Translations under genes and position numbers: made by a program
Assembly (NCBI GenBank): GCA_944989445.1
Contig: CALYLW010000178.1
Span: 136,501-200,500 of the forward strand
DNA: 64,000 nt
DNA from: Ampullaceana balthica
Taxonomy: Eukaryota > Mollusca > Gastropoda > Lymnaeidae
Direction of reading: 5' to 3'
Notes under the pieces: generated by a model
The model's database searches: none
What the model was told of the DNA's origin: nothing
Seen by the model: only the letters and a program-made list of their open reading frames with translations
Part shown: positions 1 through 13,088 of the stretch, one piece after another
How positions within the stretch are numbered: position 1 is the first letter of the stretch
Layout: each line of letters opens with the position of its first letter

Positions 1-59
1 ATAAGAAGACTTTTGTCTTATTAATTTTCATTAGATCATAGTTCCTACCAATGAACAAC

Positions 60-230
60 TTTAAACAAAACGGCTATCGAAGGCGGTCACCCAAAGATGC
101 AGTATCGGAGTGGCACGCTCATCTTCCCGCCAACCCACGAAGTCGTTCTCACGTGCAGCACCACTTGCCACTTGGCACCATTCAAACAGTGAAGATCCGG
201 CTGGCAGAGCTGCGGGGTATAGAGATCATC
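60..230 (+). other. GC-richer island, possible unrecognised exon
   Basis: About 170 bases with clearly higher GC than the surroundings. One plus frame reads GGHPKMQYRSGTLIFPPTHE and continues VVLTCSTTCHLAPF to a TGA. No convincing splice pair or homologue was found. Confidence 0.2.
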
Positions 231-2696
231 AATTTTTGTGGGGGCTACTCTTTAGGATTCTTTAATCAGATGCCAGCCGCCTGTTTATTTATGACTTTCC
301 GTACACAGAAACTCTATCAGGCTCATCCAACGATGTTGAAACAAACGAACAAACATAATGAGTCCTAAAGACTTGCTTGCGTAGAGCACTATGACTATGT
401 TATAATCAGGATTTGGTTGGGAAATCTGTATGGTTTTAAATTAACCGCACCAGCCTCAAACGAATTGGCTGTTTTTTTCTCAAGTTACCTAAATAAAAAT
501 AAACCATTCTAAAATAATTATTTTTTAGATTTTCATAGTAAAGAGTTCAACATATTGTGAGCGTGAACACTGAGGAGGAAATGTTTTCAAACAACATTGT
601 TATAAATCTAAAACGTATACAGAGCTCAGAAATAATGGATTTATTTTAAATGAGAATTGAGCGGTGTGTAGTAGACGGGTAAAGCCAACGGACCGGATGC
701 AGGCACTAACATTTTCTGGAGTTAACTGGAGTACTAAAGCATTTCGTACAGGAGATATTTGTACACAACAAGGTAAATTAATCATTTAATTAGGAAATAC
801 ACATTTAGTGGTGCGTCATTAAAAAATTAAATAAACGTGAAGGACACGTTCAAATGTGTATAAATAAATTTATAGATATGCGAATGATTTATTAATTATT
901 TTTTTTTAAAACCGCTTTACATTTAAAATTAAAAGTTACGCCTAAAAACAAGGAGATATTTATTTTTCTAGTCCTCTCCTTTGCTTTGCTGTCTTGACCT
1001 TTAACGTCAGACCTTGAGGCAAGTTGTCAACCGTGAATGCTATTTGTAGGATTTGGGCGCTACTAATGTAACCCTTGACCTTTCCAATAAGTTTACTGGA
1101 TATCTTTTTCAATTTCATTTCTTCAATTTGTTTTATTTTGATAAAATATATCCTCGTTAAAATAAATATTCTAAACTACATCTAAATAACTCAACCGGAT
1201 TCTCTTGAAACACATTTCAAATCGAAAGAAGGTGCCGTTATAACAAGTAAAACATGTACTAAAGTTATGCAAGAGCAGAATAATACTAATGTTTGCCATT
1301 GAACAAAATGTAAGTGGTTTTTGTTTCAATGTCGACTTGAAGTTTATTCTGAATTGGTAATTTACAATATTGAATGAAAAAGATCTCAGGTTAAATTTAA
1401 AGTAAAACTAAAATTGCCACATTTAATATAATCTGACATGTTCATCTGGTAAGATATTTTTTTAATAACTCATGTGATGTTAGTATAAGGACTGAATCCA
1501 CCGACAAGTTTCAGCCAATGACAATGAATGTGTTTATGTGTGACGTTTTAGTATTAGACAGGAAACTCCCCTCAGCATCATTTCCTTATTACTTCCCCAT
1601 GCAAAAATTAAGAATATCACTCTCAATAATACCTTTATACACGTGAATCCATGACATGGCTTCAATAAAAATGTATTTTTGTGCGATATGTAACGAGCAA
1701 CAGTCCATTTGCATTGCCTTTTTTAAAGAAGTAAAAATGCAACTGACTGTTCCATAAATTTTGAAGTTTAAATCCAAATCTACAGTCTTTTTATTTTTTA
1801 TTATCAAAACTATTTTTTTTTGTCCTCGCAAAATACGCATTTTATCAACTCATCTTGCCGCACAAGTCCCAACACTAACCGGTATTGCGGAAGTCCGCAT
1901 AGGGGTGCATGTATTGAGTCACTACACAGATACAAGTAATCAGTAAACTTGAATATGCTTATTAGTTCCACGCAACAGGCGTATTTGTTTCAGGTACCAC
2001 CTCCGAATTTTCAGTCAAGATAACATGTAATTTATGTAATTATTCCATTGTTAAATTTAACTTATATATATGTATATATATATATCACGGTCTGTTTAAA
2101 ACAAAAAGTAAAAAGTGTGATTTTGTTTTCATCCTGAGGATTCGTTCTCAGTTTCGATAAAAATACACACAAACAAGACAAATGATTTAAATTATTTGCT
2201 AAAAACATAAACCCATTGTTCTCAACATGTGCCGCATGCCCTAATTATTCATCTAAAAACGCTTTTTGTCCACCAACAAATTCGATTTTGAAGTCTATTT
2301 TGATATTTAATGTTGTAGAAGAAAGAATACTTACAAATTATTTCTATAGCCATATACAATGAACATACAGAGATTTCTGTTTTGAAAGACTACCCCACTC
2401 ATCATTTCGCTTTCAAATGCCCCCCCCCCACTGCATAAAACAAAACAAGGGCTGAGCCGGGGTAATTATTTGTTCGATCATGTATCGGAGTATCCTGAGA
2501 CAATACCCAAAATATCTACGTTTTTAATATGGAGTTCTCGAGGAATCAGAAGGCTTCACGATTCAAAACAACGAATTGCTTAATATAGAATAATAACAAT
2601 GCAGTTCTCAAGCTATTTACAATTGCGAATACTTAATATCTAATTAAATTTGCCTATATAGTTGTGGTTACCTACAACCATAATTGAATTAAACGG
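231..2696. other. AT-rich non-coding sequence
   Basis: No gene, transposon end or structured repeat seen apart from short AT runs. The small ORFs look random. Confidence 0.5.
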
Positions 2697-5426
2697 TAAA
2701 CCTGAGATGGGGGTTAATGTCTTTTTGTAGTTAGAGCAATTCTCTGGTAGGTTTAATGAAACGTTATTTTAAGTTAAACCTGAGTTGGGGGTTAATGTCT
2801 TTTTGTAGTTAGAGCCACTCTCTGGTAGGTTTAATGAAACGTTATTTTAAGTTAAACCTGAGTTGGGGGTTAATGTCTTTTTGTAGTTAGAGCAATTCTC
2901 TGGTAGGTTTAATGAAACGTTATTTTAAGTTAAACCTGAGTTGGGGGTTAATGTCTTTTTGTAGTTAGAGTAACTCTCTGGTAGGTTTAATGAAACGTTA
3001 TTTTAAGTTAAACCTGAGTTGGGGGTTAATGTCTTTTTGTAGTTAGAGTAACTCTCTGATAGGTTTAATGAAACGTTATTTTAAGTTAAACCTGAGTTGG
3101 GGGTTAATGTCTTTTTGTAGTTAGAGCAATTCTCTGGTAGGTTTAATGAAACGTTATTTTAAGTTAAACCTGAGTTGGGGGTTAATGTCTTTTTGTAGTT
3201 AGAGCCACTCTCTGGTAGGTTTAATGAAACGTTATTTTAAGTTAAACCTGAGTTGGGGGTTAATGTCTTTTTGTAGTTAGAGCAATTCTCTGGTAGGTTT
3301 AATGAAACGTTATTTTAAGTTAAACCTGAGTTGGGGGTTAATGTCTTTTTGTAGTTAGAGCAATTCTCTGGTAGGTTTAATGAAACGTTATTTTAAGTTA
3401 AACCTGAGTTGGGGGTTAATGTCTTTTTGTAGTTAGAGCAATTCTCTGGTAGGTTTAATGAAACGTTATTTTAAGTTAAACCTGAGTTGGGGGTTAATGT
3501 CTTTTTGTAGTTAGAGCCACTCTCTGGTAGGTTTAATGAAACGTTATTTTAAGTTAAACCTGAGTTGGGGGTTAATGTCTTTTTGTAGTTAGAGCAATTC
3601 TCTGGTAGGTTTAATGAAACTTTATTTTAAGTTAAACCTGAGTTGGGGGTTAATGTCTTTTTGTAGTTAGAGCAATTCTCTGGTAGGTTTAATGAAACGT
3701 TATTTTAAGTTAAACCTGAGTTGGGGGTTAATGTCTTTTTGTAGTTAGAGCAATTCTCTGGTAGGTTTAATGAAACGTTATTTTAAGTTAAACCTGAGTT
3801 GGGGGTTAATGTCTTTTTGTAGTTAGAGCCACTCTCTGGTAGGTTTAATGAAACGTTATTTTAAGTTAAACCTGAGTTGGGGGTTAATGTCTTTTTGTAG
3901 TTAGAGCAATTCTCTGGTAGGTTTAATGAAACGTTATTTTAAGTTAAACCTGAGTTGGGGGTTAATGTCTTTTTGTAGTTAGAGCAATTCTCTGGTAGGT
4001 TTAATGAAACGTTATTTTAAGTTAAACCTGAGTTGGGGGTTAATGTCTTTTTGTAGTTAGAGCCACTCTCTGGTAGGTTTAATGAAACGTTATTTTAAGT
4101 TAAACCTGAGTTGGGGGTTAATGTCTTTTTGTAGTTAGAGCAATTCTCTGGTAGGTTTAATGAAACGTTATTTTAAGTTAAACCTGAGTTGGGGGTTAAT
4201 GTCTTTTTGTAGTTAGAGCAATTCTCTGGTAGGTTTAATGAAACGTTATTTTAAGTTAAACCTGAGTTGGGGGTTAATGTCTTTTTGTAGTTAGAGCAAT
4301 TCTCTGGTAGGTTTAATGAAACGTTATTTTAAGTTAAACCTGAGTTGGGGGTTAATGTCTTTTTGTAGTTAGAGCCACTCTCTGGTAGGTTTAATGAAAC
4401 GTTATTTTAAGTTAAACCTGAGTTGGGGGTTAATGTCTTTTTGTAGTTAGAGCAATTCTCTGGTAGGTTTAATGAAACGTTATTTTAAGTTAAACCTGAG
4501 TTGGGGGTTAATGTCTTTTTGTAGTTAGAGCAATTCTCTGGTAGGTTTAATGAAACGTTATTTTAAGTTAAACCTGAGTTGGGGGTTAATGTCTTTTTGT
4601 AGTTAGAGCCACTCTCTGGTAGGTTTAATGAAACGTTATTTTAAGTTAAACCTGAGTTGGGGGTTAATGTCTTTTTGTAGTTAGAGCAATTCTCTGGTAG
4701 GTTTAATGAAACGTTATTTTAAGTTAAACCTGAGTTGGGGGTTAATGTCTTTTTGTAGTTAGAGCAATTCTCTGGTAGGTTTAATGAAACGTTATTTTAA
4801 GTTAAACCTGAGTTGGGGGTTAATGTCTTTTTGTAGTTAGAGCAATTCTCTGGTAGGTTTAATGAAACGTTATTTTAAGTTAAACCTGAGTTGGGGGTTA
4901 ATGTCTTTTTGTAGTTAGAGCCACTCTCTGGTAGGTTTAATGAAACGTTATTTTAAGTTAAACCTGAGTTGGGGGTTAATGTCTTTTTGTAGTTAGAGCA
5001 ATTCTCTGGTAGGTTTAATGAAACGTTATTTTAAGTTAAACCTGAGTTGGGGGTTAATGTCTTTTTGTAGTTAGAGCAATTCTCTGGTAGGTTTAATGAA
5101 ACGTTATTTTAAGTTAAACCTGAGTTGGGGGTTAATGTCTTTTTGTAGTTAGAGCCACTCTCTGGTAGGTTTAATGAAACGTTATTTTAAGTTAAACCTG
5201 AGTTGGGGGTTAATGTCTTTTTGTAGTTAGAGCAATTCTCTGGTAGGTTTAATGAAACGTTATTTTAAGTTAAACCTGAGTTGGGGGTTAATGTCTTTTT
5301 GTAGTTAGAGCAATTCTCTGGTAGGTTTAATGAAACGTTATTTTAAGTTAAACCTGAGTTGGGGGTTAATGTCTTTTTGTAGTTAGAGCAATTCTCTGGT
5401 AGGTTTAATGAAACGTTATTTTAAGT
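2697..5426. repeat. 78-bp satellite, 35 units, with higher-order structure
   Basis: Units start TAAACCTGAGTTGGGGG and recur every 78 bases exactly 35 times. Two main variants differ at one site: A = GAGCAATTCTC, B = GAGCCACTCTC (plus two GAGTAACTCTC units early). From unit 12 to 32 the order is AAABAAB three times (546-bp period), followed by AAA. The array has no ORF. Confidence 0.97.
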
Positions 5427-5470
5427 TAAATCTTGAGGATATTGTTTACCACCAATAGAAATATTTTAAA

Positions 5471-6458
5471 CTAGACGCCCCGCGGCGTAGCATACGCCGC
5501 AGACTTGCTCATGGAGAGTGCAAAGAAAGTGGAGAAATAACGGACACAAACTACAGCACGAAGAAATCAAAACAACGCGAGTGAACGTCGGTTTGGGGGG
5601 GGGGACTGCCAACTCATTGTTGGTTTCTAGACGTTTAGCAGGCGAAATTCGGTACACCCTTAACTTCTATGAAGTCAGCTATAAAACGATAATCGGTTAA
5701 AAATCTTAGTTACATAATCGATAATCGATTAAAAAAAACAACAGAAAACAACAACACGCAATTAACAACCCTAGACATGACTAACCCTCGATAGGGTCGG
5801 CCAATCACAGTTTATGTTTAAGGGATGGTCGTATTAAATGGGAGGCGGGTAACAACAACCTCAGTGTGCTTGTCTCCATGTTTACTCGCTATTTTTCACT
5901 TACTCCCCCCCCCTCCATCCGTTCTTTGCACTGTCTATTATGAGCAAGTCTACGGCGTATGCTACGCCGCGGGTCTCTCCAGAGTTCCTTCTTTTCATTC
6001 AATCACAGTCATTTGCCCAAACCCATCCCATTTTGACAACTGTGTCTTTCAGGAAGTCTTCACCCGTAACTAAATCATTAGCGGCGTATGCTACGCCGCG
6101 GGTTCAGCTAGTGTTGGCAATAAAGGGGTAAAAGAACGGGCATAAACAGACATTTTTAAAAATTAAAAAAAAACACGTTTTCGCTGGGACTTGAACCCAG
6201 GACCATCGACGTTTGAGGCTGACGTGATAACCAGTACCCTACGAATCTCTCATTTACTGTGAAGGGACAATGCAAGTGAACGCAAGTGCATTGTTGCCAC
6301 CCACTCCCACCCCACCGTTTTATTTCCATTTCATCCCACCACGCTTGCCCACAGTGTTTTAGTTGACCTGAGCGAGGGTCATTCGTCACGCTCTGTTGCA
6401 CATACTTGCAGCTTGTTGCCTCGCAGGGTCCGACCACGAAGAGAATTATATATATAGA
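5471..6458 (-). mobile_element. Composite Helitron-like element with tRNA-like block
   Basis: On the minus strand it begins A|TCTATATATATAATTCTC and ends with the hairpin GCGGCGTATGCTACGCCGC close to CTAG|T, the standard Helitron terminal pattern (TC start, hairpin plus CTRR end, A/T target). A second hairpin and CTAG end in the plus orientation stops at 6111, and another hairpin is near 5950, so more than one copy is joined here. No Rep/helicase gene is present. Confidence 0.7.
6178..6250 (-). other. tRNA-Val-like sequence inside the Helitron-like element
   Basis: The minus strand has an A-box-like TACTGGTTATCACGTC and a B-box GGGTTCAAGTCCC at tRNA spacing, resembling tRNA-Val. The acceptor stem does not pair well, so this is a derived pol III-like block and not a tRNA gene. 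A matching copy is at 40783-40853. Confidence 0.6.
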
Positions 6459-8871
6459 TTTCTTTAGATTGCACCAGAGATTTTATATTTTCACATCAAA
6501 TTCGAAAATGTGTAAATATTGATTCGAGAAAAACACATTTAATTTTTGTGTGCCGTTTTCTAATAAAATCGATGCTAAATAAAAAAAGATGATTAAAAAG
6601 AAACAATTTATTAAATTAATGTTATCTCCGTTTCTCAGTTTAATTGTTTTAATGTAACATTGGGCGCATAGTTTTAAATCTAAATAAGTCATTTTGTGGA
6701 TAACTGGAGCAGCCATAATTATTTACTCGCAAAACGAGCATACGGTGAACTAAAGATTAGGCTAAGTGGATTTTACCGATATCTAGCTAGTTCATTCTTG
6801 AAACTACATATGAATATTTTACGATATTTCCTACCCGTACTTGCTGTTTTACAGTATTCAAAGTATTAAGTATGGTTTTTACAGGCGATCACAAAATGTA
6901 TTGTATCGTTTTTTTATTGGAAAAAGCGCATACTTTTTGCCAGCACTCCCAATCACGAGATATGAAAGTTGGGCTAGAATCTCGACACCCTCCTCCCCCA
7001 CCCCTACTTCCCCACTTTCTATTAGTATGGTACCAGTTCAGGTATCCTATTGTCAAATTACACTAACAGAGACAGAACAAATATCTTCCTTAAACTATGC
7101 CCAAAATTACTCTCGTAGCCTTTGTTACTATCTTTCAATTCAAGCTCATTCCGTATATCTCTTCTCCCTTCTCTTCTCTTCGGCATCCTTCTGTCTCGAG
7201 AGACGATGGTGCATGATGCAAGGGGTTGGGTTGCATTTCCTCAAGTGGCTGAGCAGACCTATCCTTGAGTGACAGTCTTTTCATCAGCTTTCCAATTCCA
7301 TATATCTAAAATTCAAATAACTTCATAATTTTTGTACACTATTCTGACTTGATATTCCAAACAAAGCTAAAGCACGGTGGTTTCAGTTTTACAAAATTGA
7401 ATCAGAAATAGAACACAGCTAAACTATTCGCGCATATCACACGCAGGAAAACAGGAATATGACCACAGAGTCCGTCAAACGAATTACTATATCTATTTTC
7501 AAAATCCACACCGACAATTCATGAGTAATTTATTTAATTTGTCTAAAATTAAAATTTAATATGAACAATTATAAAATTTTAAAATCATTTTTTAAATGAA
7601 ATCAAAAGATTATCAATTTAGTAATTTAAACAATCGGAAATGAACATATCAAAATATTTTAAAAAGGAAATAGTAGTTTGCATTTCTGCTACGCTTTATT
7701 TATTAGAATCTTAAAATATTTCATTCGAGTTTGGTGCGCTTTACTTTTCTTTAAATTTCTGAAAATTTAATAATCATTTATAATATGTGTGGCGTGAAAT
7801 GGGTTGTTACAGTAGCTCAGCGGGTCTGTAGCACCAAGTAAGTTATTGTTAATTTGGTTTTATATATAATTAAAGAGAGTTGCTTGAATGTTTTATTCGC
7901 AAGGCAACTCAAGCAAATGCAAATTTCAAGGGGAAATGCTCCGAATCCCGGTCCCATATTGTTTTGTGTGTGTTATCACATAGATCATTTGCGTAGATAC
8001 TTACGGGAACGTCTCAGTTATAAACAATGACGTCATTATTGGCGCCAGTTTGATGAGTTTGTTAATCAGAACATATTTCAGCATATTTTCATAAATTTTT
8101 AAAATTAATGCAGGTAGACGAGCCGCTCAGATAAACATTACTCCCGTTGTTTTACCTGCAGCGCAACTGGCAGGAATTGAATTAACTCCGCGTGATTTGT
8201 ATGCTGTGTGACAATTACAATATTTAGTATTTGATGAATGGTTATCGGACAATAACTAACACTTGAGCTGTGTTCTATCAGTAAACAAAATACTTGCGCT
8301 ATACTTCCTCTTATTAGTGTAATATAATTAGGGACCGGGATTCGGAGGATTGCCATTTAAGTTTTGCCCCGCTATTGTTTGGAGGTTACTTCTAAACACA
8401 CTTGCTTGGCGTGTTAAATTAAGTATTGAGCTGCATTGACGACTCAAGCCATTCACTTTTTTGGTAATATTATTTATTATTTATACTATAGATTTTATTT
8501 GAAAACTGAAACGTTAAAATGAAACCTCCCAGACAATGTAAGAGAGAGCGAAATTGCGGCTATGAAAGTAAAAATGGAGCCTTGTCTTATGAAAACGAGT
8601 TCAGGAAAAAGTTGTATTCATCATTAGATAAGGTTACTGTCAAACGTCGTGTGAAGTTTTCAGCTACAGAATTTGGAAAACTGAGACGATTGTTTTACAA
8701 CAGCTAATCTACTAGTGTATGATGACCAGCCTTCGAATTAGAGCACGTATTTTACAGGACAGTGTCAAAAATACTTGTAAATAAATTGAATTAATGAATG
8801 CAAGCCCGGTTCTTTTAACATACTTTATTATGCCGTTCATGCTTGACGTTAACTTGCCTAATATAATAATA
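6459..8871. other. Non-coding sequence with weak tRNA-like and inverted motifs
   Basis: An A-box-like TAGCTCAGCGGG occurs near 7813. The 16-base CCGAATCCCGGTCCC motif near 7937 is inverted near 8331. These may be remains of a small element. Nothing coding is recognised. Confidence 0.4.
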
Positions 8872-9394
8872 CTAGCTGACCCGCGGCGTAGCATACGCCG
8901 CTAATGATTTAGTGACGGGTGAAGACTTCCTGAAAGACACAGTTGTCAAAATGGGGTGGGTTTGGACAAACGACTGTGAGTGAATGAAAAGAAGGAACTC
9001 TGGAGAGACCCGCGGCGTATCACCCGTAAAAAATGACGGAAGTGTTCAGCTGAAATCTATTTATTTTGAAAAAAACTGCAATTTTTTAGGGCGCCTAAGG
9101 CGCCCACCTTTTTCAAAATCCCAACTAACTTGTCCTTGTTTGATCAATACGAAATATTAAAGTTTCTGAAATGTACACAAAGTATTTTATAACTTTTTAC
9201 ATTGTTCCCTTTTTACAAAATTAAAATATCAGCGAAAACAATGACGTCATATAATTTTTTTTACAGCGCATATTTAATTTGCACACCTTTTGATGCATTG
9301 TAATTTGGTGCGCTGCTTTCTAAAATTAGTATCTGTTGAACATCTTGCAGCTTGTCTCGCAGGGTCCGACCACGAAGAGAATTATATATATAGA
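8872..9394 (-). mobile_element. Helitron-like element
   Basis: The plus strand shows A|CTAGCTGACCCGCGGCGTAG at the left (the minus-strand 3' hairpin and CTAG end) and ...GAATTATATATATAGA|T at the right (the minus-strand TC start). The middle holds a segment with GGGCGCCTAAGGCGCCC and TGACGTCA that recurs in the neighbouring copy. Confidence 0.75.
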
Positions 9395-9396
9395 TA

Positions 9397-9670
9397 CTAG
9401 GGGTTTTAGGGCGACTACGGCTCCCACTTTTTGTTGTTGTCAAAAGCCCAAGTAACTTATCATTGTTTGATAAATACGAAATATTAAACTTCCTGAAATG
9501 TACACAAAGTATTTTATAATCATAAATCCTCAAATCCTTTTTTTTTCATCGCTCTCTTTTCCAAAATTAAAATATAAGCTAAAACAATGACGTCATATAA
9601 TGTTTGTTTTTTACGGCGATAATGTTTTAATTTATAATTATTTTGCACACCTCCTGGTGCGCGCCTTGTA
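9397..9670 (-). mobile_element. Adjacent partial Helitron-like copy
   Basis: Begins A|CTAGGGGTTTTAGGGCG directly after the previous element's TAGAT end and parallels 9085-9330 (AATACGAAATATTAAA, CTGAAATGTACACAAAGTA, ACAATGACGTCATATAAT). Its far end is not clear. Confidence 0.6.
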
Positions 9671-12600
9671 TATATATTTAAATATAAGCTCAAAAAACGA
9701 CGTCATAGCGTTACAGATACATACTCCAACCAACCTGTGACTTGGGCTATTATATTGTTTATTACTTCGAATATTCCTTACAAGTGCCATTAATAACACA
9801 AGCTGTGTGAAATGATTCCCCAACTTTAATTTGGTTTAAAATTAACTATTACAAAAATGAGTACACAAAGATTGACTATCATGCCGACTGAGCATGAAAT
9901 GCCCGATACCATTGATTTTGACAGTTCCATCAAACATGTTGCCATGAGGAAAAACGAAAACTTCAATTTCAATTCAACAGAGGACTGCGCTTCAATGTTA
10001 TTTCTAACATAACCAATTGAATGATATTATCCTTATTTTCAACAACAAATTAAATCTTCTTTATAATAGCATCTAATTTTATAGGAGGATGAGCGTCAAA
10101 CTCAGCATCTGCTACGCTGCTGAAAGAAGGAACAGCCTATTGCGTTACAAAATCGGAATTCTTAGTCCTTTTTAAAAATAATGAGAAATTTTGTAGATTT
10201 TTTTTTGTATGAAAGAGATATCAAGTGCATTTCAAAAAAAAATATATCCCTAATAATACAAGCCCAAAAAAAATACCTTCTTCATCAATAATAACCTGAC
10301 AGTTACAGTTAAAGTCACTGCACGCAAGTTTCATTTTTTAAAACACTTGTCAAGCTAGTGTGCGCGTCTGTTTTTTTTAAAAAACATCTGTGAGTTCATT
10401 TGTACTAATATTTTTTCACTCATGTTTTTGGGATGGGTTTTGAAATATCGTTGCTCTATATTCATTTTATTCAAGACTTAAACAAAGTATTGGATTACAA
10501 AATCGCGCCTCGTTTTTTCGCCAGCCTTTTGCATCAGATGTTAACCTTCTAATGTTAATGTATGGATGAAAATTATATTCTGTATAGAAGGAGCGTCTAT
10601 AATAGATAAGATAAATTGGCGCCTGAAAAACTTACAAGGGGGAAAAAGGGAACTTTTCCCCCCTTGTTTAATTTAACACAAGAGTGGTCTGCTAAACATA
10701 TGGCTTCAATATGGTTGGACAACTGAGCACATTTATTCTATTCCTTTAAAACATTTATTTATAAAACGTGCTGAAGCTGGTGAGTGTGCCTGGTAATCAA
10801 TGGTATACATTTAATTTAATACGCCCAAGCTTGTAGTTTGCTATTTCTATTCAGACATTGAGTGATTTCCTAAAGGAATAATTGTTAATCAAGCTAAATA
10901 AATATAATTAAATTATTTATTTGCTTATAGATTTTAGTAAACGTTAAAATTAAATTTAAAAAAAAGGAGTAAACAATAAATTTTCATCATATTTCATTGT
11001 AGACCGAATAAAGAAAGTAATAATAATTTACAATAATTTAAAATTAATTAATTTAGAATCAACTTGAATAAAGAAACGTGATGAAATGTTAACTTTTAAT
11101 AAAATTTTTATTTTTACCGTTGCGTTATCGTGTTGCTAAAAGTTACTCACCATTACTGACCAATAGCGTGAGTCCAATTATAAACCGTAAACAAAAATCC
11201 ACCAGACCTATTAAATTTGAGATGTTTTCTCTGGAAGGCAAAACTCAATAACTTGTAAGGAAAAAGAATATTAGATCTGTTAATTATTTATGTTGTACAC
11301 AGAAAATCATTAAAAAAAACCAATCATTCTTTCTATTTTTGTGTGTAGGTAATACAATATTGACACTAGCTGAAAAGGTCTCGTTCCTATGAAATCATGT
11401 TTTCGATTATTATTGTTAGGCCTACTAGTTAATGCTAACGTTCGACCATTTGAATTCAAGTCCATGGTTGGGGCCAGAAATGTCAATACATCCACCGTAA
11501 GCAGACAACTTCACGCTGTCCCATGATGTATGCATCCTCTCGTGCTGTAAACATAATGTTTACCAGTGAGAGAATTAAAGATAACATTAATAGTTGAAAA
11601 AAGTTTAAGAGAGAAGAATTGCCCATCCCGTCCATTTTTGAGAAACCTAAACAGATGAGGAGACTATAAAAAAAATTATTAAAACCACAATCTAAGAAAA
11701 AATAATACTTGAAAGATCGTGCAATAAATACCGATGAGGCTAGTTTTGAAATCGAAGTTTTGACATTATAATCTAAATCTTATCATGTACTATTGGCCCA
11801 ATAAGGTTTTGACAAAGTCATTAAACGCTGTTTTTAGCCTAAATTATCAGGTAAACAAGTCACAAGTTGTACATTTTAGGGATGAAAAGTAGGTAGTCCA
11901 AATTTAATTTTAAAATATCACATGAAAAGGACACTTCTGTTGTGTCAGAGCCAGTTTAATTGGTCTCTACTAAAATAAACTTTATAAATGCGATGGGCAT
12001 GCTTTTTGATCTTACAGTGGCTTTTCGGACAGGGTCCCTTTAGACTCAAATTGCTATTCGGACCCAGTAGTCTTAGTAATCGAGAAACCTGGTTTGATAG
12101 GCTTAGTGAGCGATAATATTTACTCTCCAAAGTGGCTAAAAGATGAGCCGAAATCACTATTTTTAGGCCAATTGTGTGCTACTCCTTTGCTAATACTAAA
12201 CATTAGTTCTCAAATTATCTATCGCCCAAATGAAGCCTTTGAACCCTTTGAAAAATAAGATATCAAATAAAGGTGAAAATTATTCTTTCTCCTTTCTTTC
12301 AATATCTGGTGTCTAGCGAGATAGGACAAAAGCCACGAAGGGCCATCTTCAAGGAAGATTTATGTGTAAAACCGAATCTAACGTTTTTCCATGTGAGATA
12401 AAGGAATATTCATCACATAAAAATAAACAAAACAAGAGTTTAATTACACATTTAAAAAAAAACCCACAGAAGTTGACTCCAACGGCATCAGGGGAATTCT
12501 CGCGGGCCCCATATTACTTTGAATGATTAAAGGACAGTCGTGAAAACATTTAGATAAACTTTTTGATCGTCTTTAAAAACTAAAATGATCATCCATAAAC

Positions 12601-12937
12601 AAAGATTCTATTAGATTGCGAAGTTGTAGGAGGTGGGTTAATTTGGGAAAAATGCACTATTTATGATACTTAATTCATTTCCGGAGCCAGTGGCCAGTAG
12701 ATTTGTGCCACACCGAGCGGGCAGATAATTTTGGCTGAAAATATCACTCCTCAAAATAAAAAAAGGGTGCCCTCTTGGGGCGGACTGACCTCTCTGCTCT
12801 CTTTTCCTACACCACAGTCTGTTAGGAGCTTTTGCCAGTGTCACAGCTGTTCATTTTTGCTCATAGCTTCCAGTTTTTACAAAACGATATTTTTATTAGA
12901 GGAGTTATTAGTATGCATTTGGGAAAATAATTTTTGA
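9671..12937. other. AT-rich non-coding sequence
   Basis: No supported gene or complete mobile element. Poly-A/T runs are frequent. Confidence 0.5.
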
Positions 12938-13088
12938 ATCTCGTCAAATTCATGGACTCCAAAATATGCGCTGGTGAACGTCCGCGACAATGGGGCAATG
13001 TTGACCTTTAATTTCCCGGCAGCTTTTCTAGAAGGTCAGCTTGATATTATGAAGTTCGTTGACGGAGGTGATTATGAAGCACTAGAAA
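12938..13088 (+). pseudogene. Possible decayed ankyrin-repeat fragment
   Basis: A frame open from 12938 to the TAA at 13088 includes VNVRDNGAMLTFNFPAAF and EGQLDIMKFVDGGDYEALE. This resembles one ankyrin repeat (VNvrDNxGxT...GqlDivKfLvdgGad) with small deletions. No start, splice partner or second repeat was identified. It could be a retro-fragment or chance. Confidence 0.35.

Noticed and set aside
2697..5426. Possible CRISPR array because of regular spacing
   Set aside because: Units are identical end to end without unique spacers, the period is 78 bp, and the genome is clearly eukaryotic: a satellite.
6178..6250. Functional tRNA gene
   Set aside because: Boxes are present but the stems do not pair properly, and a diverged copy sits in the same mobile element elsewhere.
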